NCBI RefSeq assembly: GCF_907165215.1 | Contig: NZ_CAJRAY010000083.1 | Location: forward strand, 1 to 64,000 | Reading direction: 5' to 3' | From: Thermobacillus xylanilyticus | Lineage (GTDB): Bacteria > Bacillota > Bacilli > Paenibacillales > Paenibacillaceae | DNA: 64,000 nt | Shown: positions 7,284 to 16,132 of the stretch, in pieces | Layout of the letters: the number at the start of each line of letters is the position of its first letter | Numbering within the stretch: the first letter of the stretch is position 1 | Notes under the pieces: model-generated | What the model was told of the DNA's origin: nothing | The model's input: only the letters and a program-made list of their open reading frames with translations | Databases searched by the model: none | Made by a program: the position numbers and the translations under genes

Positions 7284-8810
7284 ATGGTCAGTCTCAGAAT
7301 CGCAAAAACGGAAAACGGTTATGTCCAGGGGCTTCCGGCAGCGGATCCCCGCATCACCAGTTTCAAGGGCATCCCGTTCGCCGCTCCGCCCGTCGGGGAG
7401 AACCGCTGGCGGGCGCCGCAGCCCGCGAAGAACTGGGACGGCGTGCTGAAAGCGTACGAGTTCTCGCCGATCCCGCTGCAGGTTCGGCAGGAGATCGATG
7501 TCAACAACATCTACACCCGTGAATGGGCCGTCGATCCGGACATCGCGATGAGCGAGGATTGCCTGTACCTGAACATCTGGACGCCGGCGAAAAGTCCCGA
7601 CGAGAAGCTGCCGGTGTTCGTCTGGTATTTCGGCGGCGGGCTGCAGGTCGGGCATGCGTCCGAGATGGAGTTCGACGGCGAGCGCATCGCCCGCAGGGGC
7701 ATCGTCGTCGTCACGATCAACTACCGGCTGAACGTGTTCGGATTTCTGTGTCATCCGGAGATTACGGCGGAATCGCCGGACGCCCCCGCCAACTTCGGCC
7801 ATCTCGACCAGCAGTTCGCCACGCAATGGGTGAAGCGCAACATTGCGGCGTTCGGCGGCGATCCGGACAATATCACGATCGGCGGCCAGTCCGCCGGCGG
7901 CGGCAGCGTCCTCGCCCAGCTCACCTCGCCGCAGAACGAAGGCCTGTTCAACAAGGCGATCATCATGAGCGGCATCTTCTCGCCGGTGTATCCGGGCCAG
8001 CGCGGTCCCGGCGTGCGGGAGACGCTCGCGGAAGCCGAGCAGGAAGGCATCAAGTTCTTCGAGTATCTCGGCGTCTCCTCGCTGGCGGAAGCCCGCAAGC
8101 TCGATGCGGTGTACATCCGCGACAAGATGGTCGAGTACAAGCGGTTCTGGGGCGCCGTCGTCGACAACAAGTTCTGCGTCGGCCATCCGTTCGAGCGGTT
8201 CCTCCGGAATGAACGCTGGAACGTTCCCATTCTGTGGGGGAACACGACCGACGAGTTCATCAGCCGGCCGCAAGTCGGCTCGATCGAAGAGCTCCGGCAG
8301 ATGGCCGAAGGCGTGTTCGGCGAAGACGCGGACCGGTTCCTCGCGTTGTGCGGAGCTGATTCGGGCGATCTGGAGCAGGCGCTCAAGGCGGCGTCGGTCA
8401 ATACGATCGAATACGCGATACGCGTCGCTTCCCGCGCCAATGCCGCAGCCGGCGCCGGCACGCCGCTGTACTATTACAAATTCGACGCGGAAATTCCGGG
8501 CTGGGACAACCCCGGGACGTTCCATTCGGTCGATCTCTGGTTCTTCTTCGAGACGCTGGCGAAGTGCTGGCGGCCGTTCGTCGGCAAGCATTACGATCTG
8601 GCGCGCCAGATGTGCAACTATTGGGCGCACTTCATCCGCTCGGGCGATCCGAACGGCCCCGATTCGACGGGTGAAGATCTCCCGCGGTGGGAGCCGTACA
8701 CGGAGGAAGCGCCGTACGCGATGGTGTTCGGCGACAAGTCGGAATTCGTCAGGGAGCAGCCGGGAGAGATGATCCGGTTCCTGGTCGAGCAGTATTTCAA
8801 GCGCAAGTAA
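7284..8810 (+). CDS. Type-B carboxylesterase
   Basis: The 508-residue alpha/beta hydrolase has the SEDCLYLNIW signature of type-B carboxylesterases, an oxyanion-loop YFGGGLQ, the nucleophile elbow GGQSAGGGS with Ser203 and a likely catalytic His414 in TFHSVDLW. No signal peptide is visible, so it should act in the cytoplasm. ATG 7284 is preceded by GAGAGGAGAGG. Placed after a sugar importer and before a glycosidase-like gene, it may remove ester groups (acetyl, feruloyl or similar) from imported oligosaccharides. Substrate unknown. Confidence 0.88.
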   Translation: MVSLRIAKTENGYVQGLPAADPRITSFKGIPFAAPPVGENRWRAPQPAKNWDGVLKAYEFSPIPLQVRQEIDVNNIYTREWAVDPDIAMSEDCLYLNIWTPAKSPDEKLPVFVWYFGGGLQVGHASEMEFDGERIARRGIVVVTINYRLNVFGFLCHPEITAESPDAPANFGHLDQQFATQWVKRNIAAFGGDPDNITIGGQSAGGGSVLAQLTSPQNEGLFNKAIIMSGIFSPVYPGQRGPGVRETLAEAEQEGIKFFEYLGVSSLAEARKLDAVYIRDKMVEYKRFWGAVVDNKFCVGHPFERFLRNERWNVPILWGNTTDEFISRPQVGSIEELRQMAEGVFGEDADRFLALCGADSGDLEQALKAASVNTIEYAIRVASRANAAAGAGTPLYYYKFDAEIPGWDNPGTFHSVDLWFFFETLAKCWRPFVGKHYDLARQMCNYWAHFIRSGDPNGPDSTGEDLPRWEPYTEEAPYAMVFGDKSEFVREQPGEMIRFLVEQYFKRK

Positions 8811-8832
8811 ACGACATCATGATCGGGGAGGG

Positions 8833-11040
8833 ATGGCCGTGCGGCTGGTGAGCGGCGATTACACGCTGCTGTTCAAGGATGGCGGCGTCGAGGTGCATCG
8901 GGACGGCAAGATGCTGTATGACAACAGGCGGCCGATGTTCGTGACGGTGAAGACGGTCTTCGCGGTGAACGAATTCTATGACGGGGCGTACGACGATGTC
9001 GCCGAAGACGGCGGGCGGGTCGTCGCAGGCGGCGTGCTCACCGTGCCTTCGGGCTCGATGTTCGCGTTCATGGACACTTATGAGGCCGCCGGGACGGGGT
9101 TCAAGGTAAGCCGTCGCGTGAAAGTGCTGCGGGCGGCGGACGATCTCGGCTTTTCCACCAAAATCTCGTTCGTGATGGCGGAGTCGGACGATCCCCGCGA
9201 CTACTGGTGCTTCGCGCCGGGCGTCTGGTACAAGCAGAACGAGTTCGCGCCCGACACCGTCATCGGCAAGGATCTGGACTGCGAGTATTTCTGGCGGATG
9301 GAGACGTGCTATGCGCTGCCGCTGTTCGCCATGCAGCACACCCGGTCGGGGGAGACGGCGTCGCTGTCCCGCTGGGCCGCGGACGTGACGATGCCGTCCA
9401 CGGACATCCTCCGGGCGGAAAACCATACCGACCCGAAGTGTACGACCGGCGCCATCGGGATGAGCCGGCCGGAAAGCCTCACCCTGAACTACATGTACTA
9501 CGGATTTCCCGTGCGCAAGCCGTTCGAGACAAAGGTCGACGGTTTGTCAATCGATTACGTGTACCCCGGCTGCGACGGTCAGCTGCCCTCCCAGAATCGG
9601 TTCCTCGGGCTGGATTACCGCGGGAAAACGAAATCATTCCGGCGCATCAACCATCCGGTCGTTGACGGGTTCGAGCAGCATTACGCCGTGGCCGTCCAAT
9701 TCGGCCGCTACGACAGCTTCCAGCGCATGATGCGGGACAACTGGCGGATCGTGTACGAACGGATGCGCGACCGGCTGTTCGAGGTGGACAACGAGCGCCA
9801 TTTTCACAACTGCATGAAGCACCTGGAGCGGTACACCCGGAAATACGGCGACTCATACGGCCTGCCGTTCGCCGCGCAGCTGCCCCATATGGACATCTCG
9901 ACGGTCTCGTTCCAGTTCGGGTTCGTCGGGCAGCAGCCGGGAATCGGCTATCTGCTGCTGCGCTACGGCGACATGACAGGCGATGCCGAATCCCGGGAGA
10001 AGGGGATCGGCATCCTCGATTTCTGGGTCCGGACGGCGATGACCGAGTCCGGCCTGCCGCACATGTGCTACAATCCGAACATTCAGGGATTCGAGCCGTA
10101 CCCGCATTATGTGCGGATGCTGGCCGACGGGATCGAAGCGATCCTGGACGCGTACCTCTACATGCGGGGACGGGGCGAGGAGCGGGCGGATTGGCTGGAT
10201 TTTTGCCGGAAGACGGCCGATTGGCTGGTGAAGATGCAGAACGAGGACGGCAGCTTCTACCGCGCGTACAACACCGACGGCTCCGTCCGGATGGACTCGA
10301 AATCGAACACGCCCAGCGTCATCCGCTTCCTGGTCCAGTTCCATCTCGCGACCGGCGAGGAGAAGTACAAGACGGCGGCGCTCCGGGCCGGTGAATGGGC
10401 GTACGACAACAATTACCGGAACCTGGAATACCGGGGCGGCACATGCGACAACCTGGACATCCAGGACAAGGAGGCCGGGATCTACGCGCTGTTCGGATTT
10501 CTGGCGCTGTACGACCTGACCGGCGGGGCAAAATGGCTCGAAGCCGCGGTCGGCGCCGCCGACTATACGGAGACGTGGACGTACGCGTGGTCGTACCCGG
10601 TCCGCACGCCGTGGCCGAAGCATCCGTTCAACCATTATTCGATCAGCGGGCAGAGCATCATCACGATCGGCGGCGGGGCCGACGTTTACATGGCCGCGTG
10701 CTCCTACACCTATTACCGGCTGTATCTGATCACCGGCGACGAACACTATCTGGATTTCGCCGAGTTTCTCCACAAGAACACCCGGCAGTCCACGGACGTC
10801 GACGGAAGCATCGGCTACGCGATGCCCGGCATCGGCCACGAAAGCGGCAATTTCACGAGCCAGACGCTGCAGAGCCACTACCACTGGCTGCCCTGGTGCA
10901 CGTTCGTTCAGGCCGAGCCGCTCCTCAGGCTGTATGACACGTTCGGCGTCTTCGAAATCGCGGACGCCCAGAAGCTCAGCCCGGAGGAGAGGGCAAGGCG
11001 CAATCGCATTTATGACGGACTCTCGGGAAGCGCGGGCTGA
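8833..11040 (+). CDS. Six-hairpin glycosidase-like protein, family not assigned
   Basis: The 735-residue protein has no signal peptide. The first 300 or so residues look beta-rich (sandwich-like). From about 320 on there are repeated helix pairs with aromatic and acidic loops, e.g. GIGYLLLRYGDMTGDAE, DGIEAILDAYLYMRG and QNEDGSFYRAYNTDG, as in alpha/alpha-toroid glycosidases and lyases. I cannot name a CAZy family or point to catalytic residues with confidence. The gene follows the esterase by 22 bp and has a good GGGGAGGG site. The last 31 bp overlap the end of the convergent AraC gene. It probably cleaves the oligosaccharide brought in by the upstream importer. Confidence 0.65.
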   Translation: MAVRLVSGDYTLLFKDGGVEVHRDGKMLYDNRRPMFVTVKTVFAVNEFYDGAYDDVAEDGGRVVAGGVLTVPSGSMFAFMDTYEAAGTGFKVSRRVKVLRAADDLGFSTKISFVMAESDDPRDYWCFAPGVWYKQNEFAPDTVIGKDLDCEYFWRMETCYALPLFAMQHTRSGETASLSRWAADVTMPSTDILRAENHTDPKCTTGAIGMSRPESLTLNYMYYGFPVRKPFETKVDGLSIDYVYPGCDGQLPSQNRFLGLDYRGKTKSFRRINHPVVDGFEQHYAVAVQFGRYDSFQRMMRDNWRIVYERMRDRLFEVDNERHFHNCMKHLERYTRKYGDSYGLPFAAQLPHMDISTVSFQFGFVGQQPGIGYLLLRYGDMTGDAESREKGIGILDFWVRTAMTESGLPHMCYNPNIQGFEPYPHYVRMLADGIEAILDAYLYMRGRGEERADWLDFCRKTADWLVKMQNEDGSFYRAYNTDGSVRMDSKSNTPSVIRFLVQFHLATGEEKYKTAALRAGEWAYDNNYRNLEYRGGTCDNLDIQDKEAGIYALFGFLALYDLTGGAKWLEAAVGAADYTETWTYAWSYPVRTPWPKHPFNHYSISGQSIITIGGGADVYMAACSYTYYRLYLITGDEHYLDFAEFLHKNTRQSTDVDGSIGYAMPGIGHESGNFTSQTLQSHYHWLPWCTFVQAEPLLRLYDTFGVFEIADAQKLSPEERARRNRIYDGLSGSAG

Positions 11041-11804
11041 CTTTCGCCCCGCTTCTGGTATTCCCGCGGCGTGAGCCCGGTCAGCCGCTTGAACTGCCGG
11101 CTGAAGTGCTCCACGTTGCGGTAGCCGCACCGGAACGCGACTTCGGCGACGCTCAGGGAGCCGTAGTACAGGTACTCCTTCGCCAGCCGGATCCGGTTCT
11201 GGATGACGTCGTCCATGCAGGAGACGCCGAATGTTTTCTTGTAGATGGACTGCAGATAGCCCGGGCTGATCTTGAGATAGTCCGCCATGCGGGGGATTGT
11301 CCAGTGATCGCCCGGGTTGTTCTGGATCGCGACGCGCAGCTTGAGCAGGTTGTAGTGCTGCGGCGTGATGTCGTTGCGGAAGCAGGACTCCAGCAGTTTG
11401 TTGAACAGCGTCCGGAGCAGGCACCGGATGGAGGAGTCCTTGCAGTTCTTGTTGAAGTTGTGCTCGATGACGAGCAGCTCGAACAGCTTGTGGCAGTAGT
11501 CGGGATCATCCAGGGAAAAGGGAACGCCGCACGGCACCGGGGTTTCCGTCACAAAAGGCTCGTCCGTCGTGAAGCGGATCCAGTTGTTCACGAACCGGTC
11601 CCCGGACGCGCGATAGTAAACTTTCTGGCCCGGGCGGTAGAGAACGGCGCTGTAGGCCGGGTATTCCCTGAGCTCCCCTTCCACCCAGAACAGGGCCGGG
11701 GTCTTCGTGAAGACGAGGAGCCAGTGCGTGCCGGCGGGCACGTCGGTGACGAAATGAGGGCCGTCGTGGGCCATATCGCAATGCGCGGTGAAGATGTGGA
11801 TCAT
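11010..11804 (-). CDS. AraC family transcriptional regulator
   Basis: The 264-residue protein has an N-terminal cupin-like sensing part (VTDVPAGTHWLLVFTKTPALF, split by strands) and a C-terminal double helix-turn-helix. The second helix pair reads VAEVAFRCGYRNVEHFSRQF and is followed by TGLTPREYQ, the classic AraC ending. It is transcribed against the sugar operon and overlaps the glycosidase-like gene by 31 bp. It probably senses a sugar and controls the flanking esterase and importer genes. Confidence 0.88.
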   Translation of the reverse strand: MIHIFTAHCDMAHDGPHFVTDVPAGTHWLLVFTKTPALFWVEGELREYPAYSAVLYRPGQKVYYRASGDRFVNNWIRFTTDEPFVTETPVPCGVPFSLDDPDYCHKLFELLVIEHNFNKNCKDSSIRCLLRTLFNKLLESCFRNDITPQHYNLLKLRVAIQNNPGDHWTIPRMADYLKISPGYLQSIYKKTFGVSCMDDVIQNRIRLAKEYLYYGSLSVAEVAFRCGYRNVEHFSRQFKRLTGLTPREYQKRGESQPALPESPS

Positions 11805-11892
11805 CCGAATCCCTCCGGGTCGGCGTGAAGGATATCTTCAGCGTAAAGGAACGGATCGGGCGCGGTCAATATGGAGTGAATGGAGGACAGGC

Positions 11893-12915
11893 ATGGAAGT
11901 CAGGCAAGTGATGGACATTCCGGCAGGCGCGCTGCGGGCGGCTGCGAAGGAACATCAGGGCACGTTGACGGAAGTTTCGTATCCGGTGCGAAACTATATC
12001 AATGCGTCCCGGCAGCTCGTGACGGACGTGCGGGCCGACGCGGCGGAAACGGGCAGGGAGACGGTGCGGGGCGAGGCCATCGTCAAGACATGCAACGTTT
12101 ATCTGCCCTCCGGCTACGACCGGGAGCCCGGTCGGCGCTATAACGTCCTGTATCTGCTTCACGGCGTGGGCGGTGATGAATATGAATGGCTGCGGGGCAG
12201 CGGCGAGGCGGACGGTCGGCATGCCATCTGCAATCTGCTGGACCATCTGATCGCGGAAGGCGAGATCGAGCCGCTTATCGCCGTGTTCCCCAACGGGCGC
12301 AGCGCCCATGATTACGCCGACCGGTCCTTCAACGCCGAGGGTACGAACCTGCTCGGCTTCTATTATTTCGACTACGAACTGCGGTACGACCTCATCCCGT
12401 TCATCGAATCGAAATACCGGACATACGCAGACATCGCGGATACGTCGTCTGCGGGAATCTCCGCAAGCCGCCGGCATCGGGCGATCGCCGGCCTGTCCAT
12501 GGGCGGCATGCAGGTGCTGAACCTGGTCATCGGCGGCTGGCGGTGCGATTCGGTGGCGTACACGGAGAACCGGCACAACTGGCGGAACGGGCTGGACACG
12601 ACGGTGCGCGCGCCGGGCATGACCGATCTGTTCGCGTACGCCGGCGCGTTCTCGAACGCGCCGACGTCGAGCGGCGGACGCGTGCTGGGCGAAAGTCTCG
12701 GGTCCTCGGCGTTCCGGCTGGATCTGCTGTACATGACCTGCGGCGACCGGGACGAGATTTCCTTCCCGGTGTATAACGATGCGATCGAAGGCCTCGCGGA
12801 AGCCGCGGGGGACAAGCTCGGCGGCCTCCGCCAGGTTGTCATTCCCGGCGGCGTGCACGATTTCGGCGTGTGGAACCACGGCGCGTACAATTTCGCCCGG
12901 CTGGCGTTCCGTTGA
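11893..12915 (+). CDS. CE1-like esterase (alpha/beta hydrolase)
   Basis: The 340-residue protein has the esterase-D/feruloyl esterase pattern: YNVLYLLHGVGGDE, nucleophile GLSMGGMQ with Ser202, an acid in TCGDRDE and His322 in PGGVHDFGVW. There is no signal peptide. The ATG at 11893 follows GGAGG; upstream in-frame starts lie in the promoter region of the divergent AraC gene. It resembles acetyl-xylan or feruloyl esterase modules of CE1. Together with the type-B esterase it suggests a heavily esterified substrate such as arabinoxylan or pectin fragments (inference). Confidence 0.85.
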   Translation: MEVRQVMDIPAGALRAAAKEHQGTLTEVSYPVRNYINASRQLVTDVRADAAETGRETVRGEAIVKTCNVYLPSGYDREPGRRYNVLYLLHGVGGDEYEWLRGSGEADGRHAICNLLDHLIAEGEIEPLIAVFPNGRSAHDYADRSFNAEGTNLLGFYYFDYELRYDLIPFIESKYRTYADIADTSSAGISASRRHRAIAGLSMGGMQVLNLVIGGWRCDSVAYTENRHNWRNGLDTTVRAPGMTDLFAYAGAFSNAPTSSGGRVLGESLGSSAFRLDLLYMTCGDRDEISFPVYNDAIEGLAEAAGDKLGGLRQVVIPGGVHDFGVWNHGAYNFARLAFR

Positions 12916-12987
12916 CGGAGGGCGGCGCCGTCCGGCGCGTTCCCGGAAGCCGGAGCCGTTGCCGTATACTTGCGGACGGCCGGAATT

Positions 12988-13098
12988 CTCCGCCGCGTAC
13001 AACATCGGGGTCGTCGCGACGGACAGGGCGGCCGGATCATGGCCGGCCTGCTTCGCCGCCTGCCGGTACAGTTCCACGGCCGGCTTGAAGGCTCGCGC
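12988..13098 (-). pseudogene. Remnant of an LLM-class flavin oxidoreductase gene
   Basis: The minus strand encodes a segment with PAVELYRQAAKQAGHDPAAL, which matches the well conserved LYREAGRxAGHDP region of luciferase-like monooxygenases. Only about 37 codons are recognisable; both sides decay. It sits in the 459-bp stretch 12916-13374, whose other contents are a possible transposase tail with hairpin (13250-13321) and the blaI promoter. Confidence 0.5.
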
Positions 13099-13249
13099 CG
13101 AGGATGACGGTGTATATACAACTGACGGATCCGAAATGAATATCAAGGTTCGCGCACGTGGATATTAAGCTTTATTGCTTTCCAAGCCTTCAAGGAATGG
13201 TTTGCGACTTGAGTGATTTTAAGGGCTTTATTGGAACATGGAATGAAAG

Positions 13250-13321
13250 AAGATCGCTTTATCCTGTCTTCTTGGCCAGGATCGTGGCGATCTTCTTGAC
13301 GTTTTGATGGTGTTGACCAAT
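13250..13321 (-). repeat. Possible IS transposase tail with stem-loop, dispersed copy 1
   Basis: The minus strand reads QHHQNVKKIATILAKKTG then TAA (to 13259), like the C-terminal end of DDE transposases. The same bases form a hairpin: AAGATCGC (13250-13257) with GCGATCTT (13287-13294), and inside it ATCCTG (13261-13266) with CAGGAT (13277-13282). A related hairpin lies at 38512-38559 with the same outer AAGATCGC/GCGATCTT arms and a similar flank (TTTTGA). It is read as debris of a common mobile element; the family is not identified. Confidence 0.4.
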
Positions 13322-13341
13322 AAAACTACATCATGTAGATT
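13313..13341 (+). promoter_or_regulatory. blaI promoter with BlaI-type operator
   Basis: TTGACC (13313-13318) and TAGATT (13336-13341) are 17 bp apart. Between and over the -10 lies the palindrome CTACATCATGTAG (13326-13338), which contains the TACA/TGTA half-sites bound by BlaI/MecI repressors. Autorepression by the next gene is likely. Confidence 0.7.
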
Positions 13342-13374
13342 TAATTTTACCTACAATGGAAAAGGAGGGCGACA

Positions 13375-13761
13375 ATGGAAAAACTGCAGAAAATGTCCGA
13401 AGCCGAGAAACAAATTATGGACATCATTTGGTCCTGTGCCCGCCCGGTAACGACGGCTGAAATCTTGACCAGACTGCCGGAAGACAAGGCATGGAAGCAA
13501 AACACCGTCATTACGTTTTTGGCGCGTTTGATGGAAAAGGGCATGGTCAAAGCGACAAGGGCAGGAAGGGCGAATCACTATGAGGCTTGTTTGACCGAAC
13601 AGGAATACCTGAATCTCGAAACCAAACGGTTTATCCGGGATGTTCATCGGGGTTCCGTGTTCGGCTTGATCAACACGCTGTGCGACAGCGGAGATCTGAC
13701 GAAGGAAGATATTGAAGCATTGATGAAACGATTGCAAGAGCAGAGAGGCCGGCATGAATGA
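13375..13761 (+). CDS. blaI: BlaI/MecI/CopY family repressor
   Basis: The 128-residue winged-helix protein has the family start (SEAEKQIMDIIW), the recognition region VTTAEILTRLPEDKAWKQNT and TFLARLMEKGMVK, and a C-terminal dimerisation part. BlaI proteins are dimeric repressors released when the membrane protease partner BlaR1 cuts them. The ATG follows AAAAGGAGGG. The next gene overlaps its end and looks like a truncated BlaR1, so signal-driven cleavage may be lost here. No beta-lactamase gene lies nearby. Confidence 0.92.
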   Translation: MEKLQKMSEAEKQIMDIIWSCARPVTTAEILTRLPEDKAWKQNTVITFLARLMEKGMVKATRAGRANHYEACLTEQEYLNLETKRFIRDVHRGSVFGLINTLCDSGDLTKEDIEALMKRLQEQRGRHE

Positions 13762-14071
13762 TTTCTGTTATGCTTTGCTCCTGATGTCGGTCGCAGCGTC
13801 CATCCTGTACCTGTTGTTGAAACTTTTCATCCCGTTGGCGCCGGGCATCGTCCCGAATACGGCGGAGTCTCCGTTCGATGCGCTGTTTGAACGGGTGAGC
13901 CGGAAATGGCGGGAACCAACGGCCGTTCCGGAAGCAAGCCATCTGAGCACGGCGGAACAGACGGGCAACATTCCCGAAGACGGCCATTACTATTTCATTC
14001 TGCAAAACGAATCGAAAACGGCATCGTGTGAAAAGGTGGAGCTGCCGGTTCATTATCAAATTCGTTCGTAA
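13754..14071 (+). CDS. Truncated BlaR1/M56-like membrane protein
   Basis: The 105-residue product starts with LLMSVAASILYLLLKLFIP, the usual first membrane helix of BlaR1-type M56 metallopeptidases, and overlaps blaI by 8 bp as such genes do. After residue 30 the sequence departs from the family: no further membrane helices, no HExxH zinc motif and no penicillin-binding sensor domain. The C-terminal end (EDGHYYFILQNES) is short and hydrophilic. A full BlaR1 has several hundred residues, so this is a deletion remnant or a minimal single-pass protein. It may be a pseudogene. Confidence 0.55.
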   Translation: MNDFCYALLLMSVAASILYLLLKLFIPLAPGIVPNTAESPFDALFERVSRKWREPTAVPEASHLSTAEQTGNIPEDGHYYFILQNESKTASCEKVELPVHYQIRS

Positions 14072-14090
14072 ATCATCGCGTGATGCAACG

Positions 14091-14128
14091 AGCGGCATGC
14101 TTTCTTCATGGAGAGCATGCCGCTTTTT
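14091..14128 (+). terminator. Intrinsic terminator after the blaI unit
   Basis: A perfect 11-bp stem, AGCGGCATGCT (14091-14101) with AGCATGCCGCT (14113-14123), runs into a T-run. Confidence 0.85.
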
Positions 14129-14306
14129 CATGCAATCATGCCGCCGGGCAAAATAAAAAGTCTTGACGATCATGCGGTACACTGACGAAAATGATGATTA
14201 AATGCGGCGGGGTCCAATCTTTTATCAATATTTATAAACTTGGTTTTACAATATAAAACGAGCTGAATGGATCGTCCGCGGCTTGTTGACCGGGGGGGCA
14301 TGGACG

Positions 14307-16112
14307 ATGTCAAGGATCATGGATGTGCTGAGGCGTTACCTGAAGGGCAAATCGATCATCCGGACGATGATGTTCTCCTTTTTGACCGTGAACATCTTGC
14401 TGCTGCTCCTTCTCGGGCTGCTGTCCATCCGCGATTCCACGGCGAGCCTTACCGAGGAATTGACGCAATCCAGCTACAAGATCATGGAACAAGCGGCAAG
14501 AGGGCTGAGCTTCAATCTTGAAGAGGCGACGCGTCCGCTGGTGATTCTCGCGGGCCATTATTCCGTCAGGGCGTTGATGAATCCGGGCAGACAATTGGAT
14601 GTCGAAGGCCGCATCCAGCATGAGCGGAATCTTGCGGATGTCGCCTTCGGTGTGACATCGCTGCAATCGTTCATCAGCGACATCCTGATCCTGGGCGAAA
14701 ACGGCTATGTGAACAACCTGGACGGCCGGATTACCTTGCGCTGGAATTATCCGTTCACCGAACAGGACTGGTTCAGGCAGGCGGTGTCGGGGACTCCGAA
14801 CAGGGGCTTCATCCCGCTCGGGCTCCACAATCAGGACTATTACATGGAGAAATACATTTCGAAATACGATCAGCCTACGCTCTCGATCGCCCTGCCCGTC
14901 AACGATCACACCCGCAAGCCGATCGGCGCGGTCATCGCCAATCTTGATTTGAACAAGGTCAGCGGCATGTTCGAGTTGACCGCCAATCAGAACAATCAGT
15001 CCGTGTTCATGATCGACAGCCGGCAGACCATCATCGTGCACAAAGATGCCGAAGCCATCGGCACCCGCTTGGCGTTCAAGGGCATCGAGCGGATCCATGC
15101 CGAAGAATCCGGCAGCTTCATTACGGATATTGACGGCCGGGAGACATTGGTGACTTTCCACCCGACAACCGTCAAGGGGTGGAAGATGGTGTCGACGATC
15201 CCGATGTCCGTGATCCGCGGGCAGGCGGATTCGCTGAAATCCAATCTGTTCGGGTTTATTTATCTCTGTCTGCTGCTCAACCTGCTGATTTCCATCGTGA
15301 TCACCGTGCGCATCTCCCGGCCGTTCGGGCGGCTGCTCTCCGCACTGGACAAAATCGGCGAAGAGAGCGTCTATGTCATTTCGAACCATTACAAATACCG
15401 CGAGCTGAATGTGATCGGCGGCAAGTTCAAGGAACTGGTCCTCCGGATCCAGACGCTGGTCAGACAAAACTACCAATCGGAACTTGCGCGCAAAGATGCC
15501 GAATTGAAAACGCTGCAATCGCAGATCAATCCGCACTTTCTGTTCAATACGCTGCAGCTCTTGCAGACCGAGATCGTATGCGGCAGCACGGAGGAATCGA
15601 ATCATCTGGTGCTCTCGCTGAGCAGCTTGCTGCGGTATTCCATGAAGCAATCGGAAGAAATGGTCGAACTGGGGCGGGAAATTCAGAACGTCAAAGATTA
15701 CCTGTACATCCTGAACAAAAAGTATGACAACCGGATCGATATCGAGTACCGCATCCCGGACCAGGAGATTTTGAAACACCGAACGATCAAGTTGATTCTC
15801 CAGCCGATCATCGAAAACGTCGTGCTTCACGGTTTCGGGGAAAATCCGGTGTCAGCCCGCGTGCGGATCGGCGCCGTATCGGTCAAGAAAGGGATTCTGG
15901 TCGCCATCCGGGACAACGGCAAAGGCATGACCCGGCAGCAACTCCGAATGTTGAGGGCGCAGCTCGATGATCCGGACCACAGGCCGGAACACATCGGCCT
16001 TTACAACGTCAACCAGCGGATCCGATTGAAATTCGGACCGGATTACGGATTGCGGATCCGAAGCAAACCCGGAGCGTTTACGGCCGTTTACGTCGTGCTG
16101 CCGAAAGTTTGA
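14307..16112 (+). CDS. Sensor histidine kinase, YesM type
   Basis: The 601-residue kinase has a membrane helix near 20-45, an extracellular sensor domain of about 250 residues, a second helix near 315-340 (FIYLCLLLNLLISIVITV), a HAMP segment, the His_kinase motif SQINPHFLFNTL with His410 and a GHKL ATPase end with DNGKGMT. The start is ATG 14307 after a GGGGGG run; the upstream TTG is less likely. It is followed after 20 bp by a response regulator and then a sugar importer, the standard layout for extracellular sugar sensing in Paenibacillus. The signal is probably the importer's substrate or its loaded binding protein. Confidence 0.92.
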   Translation: MSRIMDVLRRYLKGKSIIRTMMFSFLTVNILLLLLLGLLSIRDSTASLTEELTQSSYKIMEQAARGLSFNLEEATRPLVILAGHYSVRALMNPGRQLDVEGRIQHERNLADVAFGVTSLQSFISDILILGENGYVNNLDGRITLRWNYPFTEQDWFRQAVSGTPNRGFIPLGLHNQDYYMEKYISKYDQPTLSIALPVNDHTRKPIGAVIANLDLNKVSGMFELTANQNNQSVFMIDSRQTIIVHKDAEAIGTRLAFKGIERIHAEESGSFITDIDGRETLVTFHPTTVKGWKMVSTIPMSVIRGQADSLKSNLFGFIYLCLLLNLLISIVITVRISRPFGRLLSALDKIGEESVYVISNHYKYRELNVIGGKFKELVLRIQTLVRQNYQSELARKDAELKTLQSQINPHFLFNTLQLLQTEIVCGSTEESNHLVLSLSSLLRYSMKQSEEMVELGREIQNVKDYLYILNKKYDNRIDIEYRIPDQEILKHRTIKLILQPIIENVVLHGFGENPVSARVRIGAVSVKKGILVAIRDNGKGMTRQQLRMLRAQLDDPDHRPEHIGLYNVNQRIRLKFGPDYGLRIRSKPGAFTAVYVVLPKV

Positions 16113-16132
16113 ATGTCAGGGAGGTTGCGGAC

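Noticed and set aside
7245-8630. Long minus-strand frame opposite the type-B esterase
   Set aside because: Antisense shadow of a GC-rich gene; low-complexity Arg/Asp/Glu-rich product and no motifs. Similar shadows at 9853-11424 and 27307-29574 were dropped for the same reason.
12916-13146. Protein-coding gene on the plus strand after the CE1-like esterase
   Set aside because: Open frames here lack ribosome binding sites and motifs; only the minus-strand LLM remnant shows similarity.
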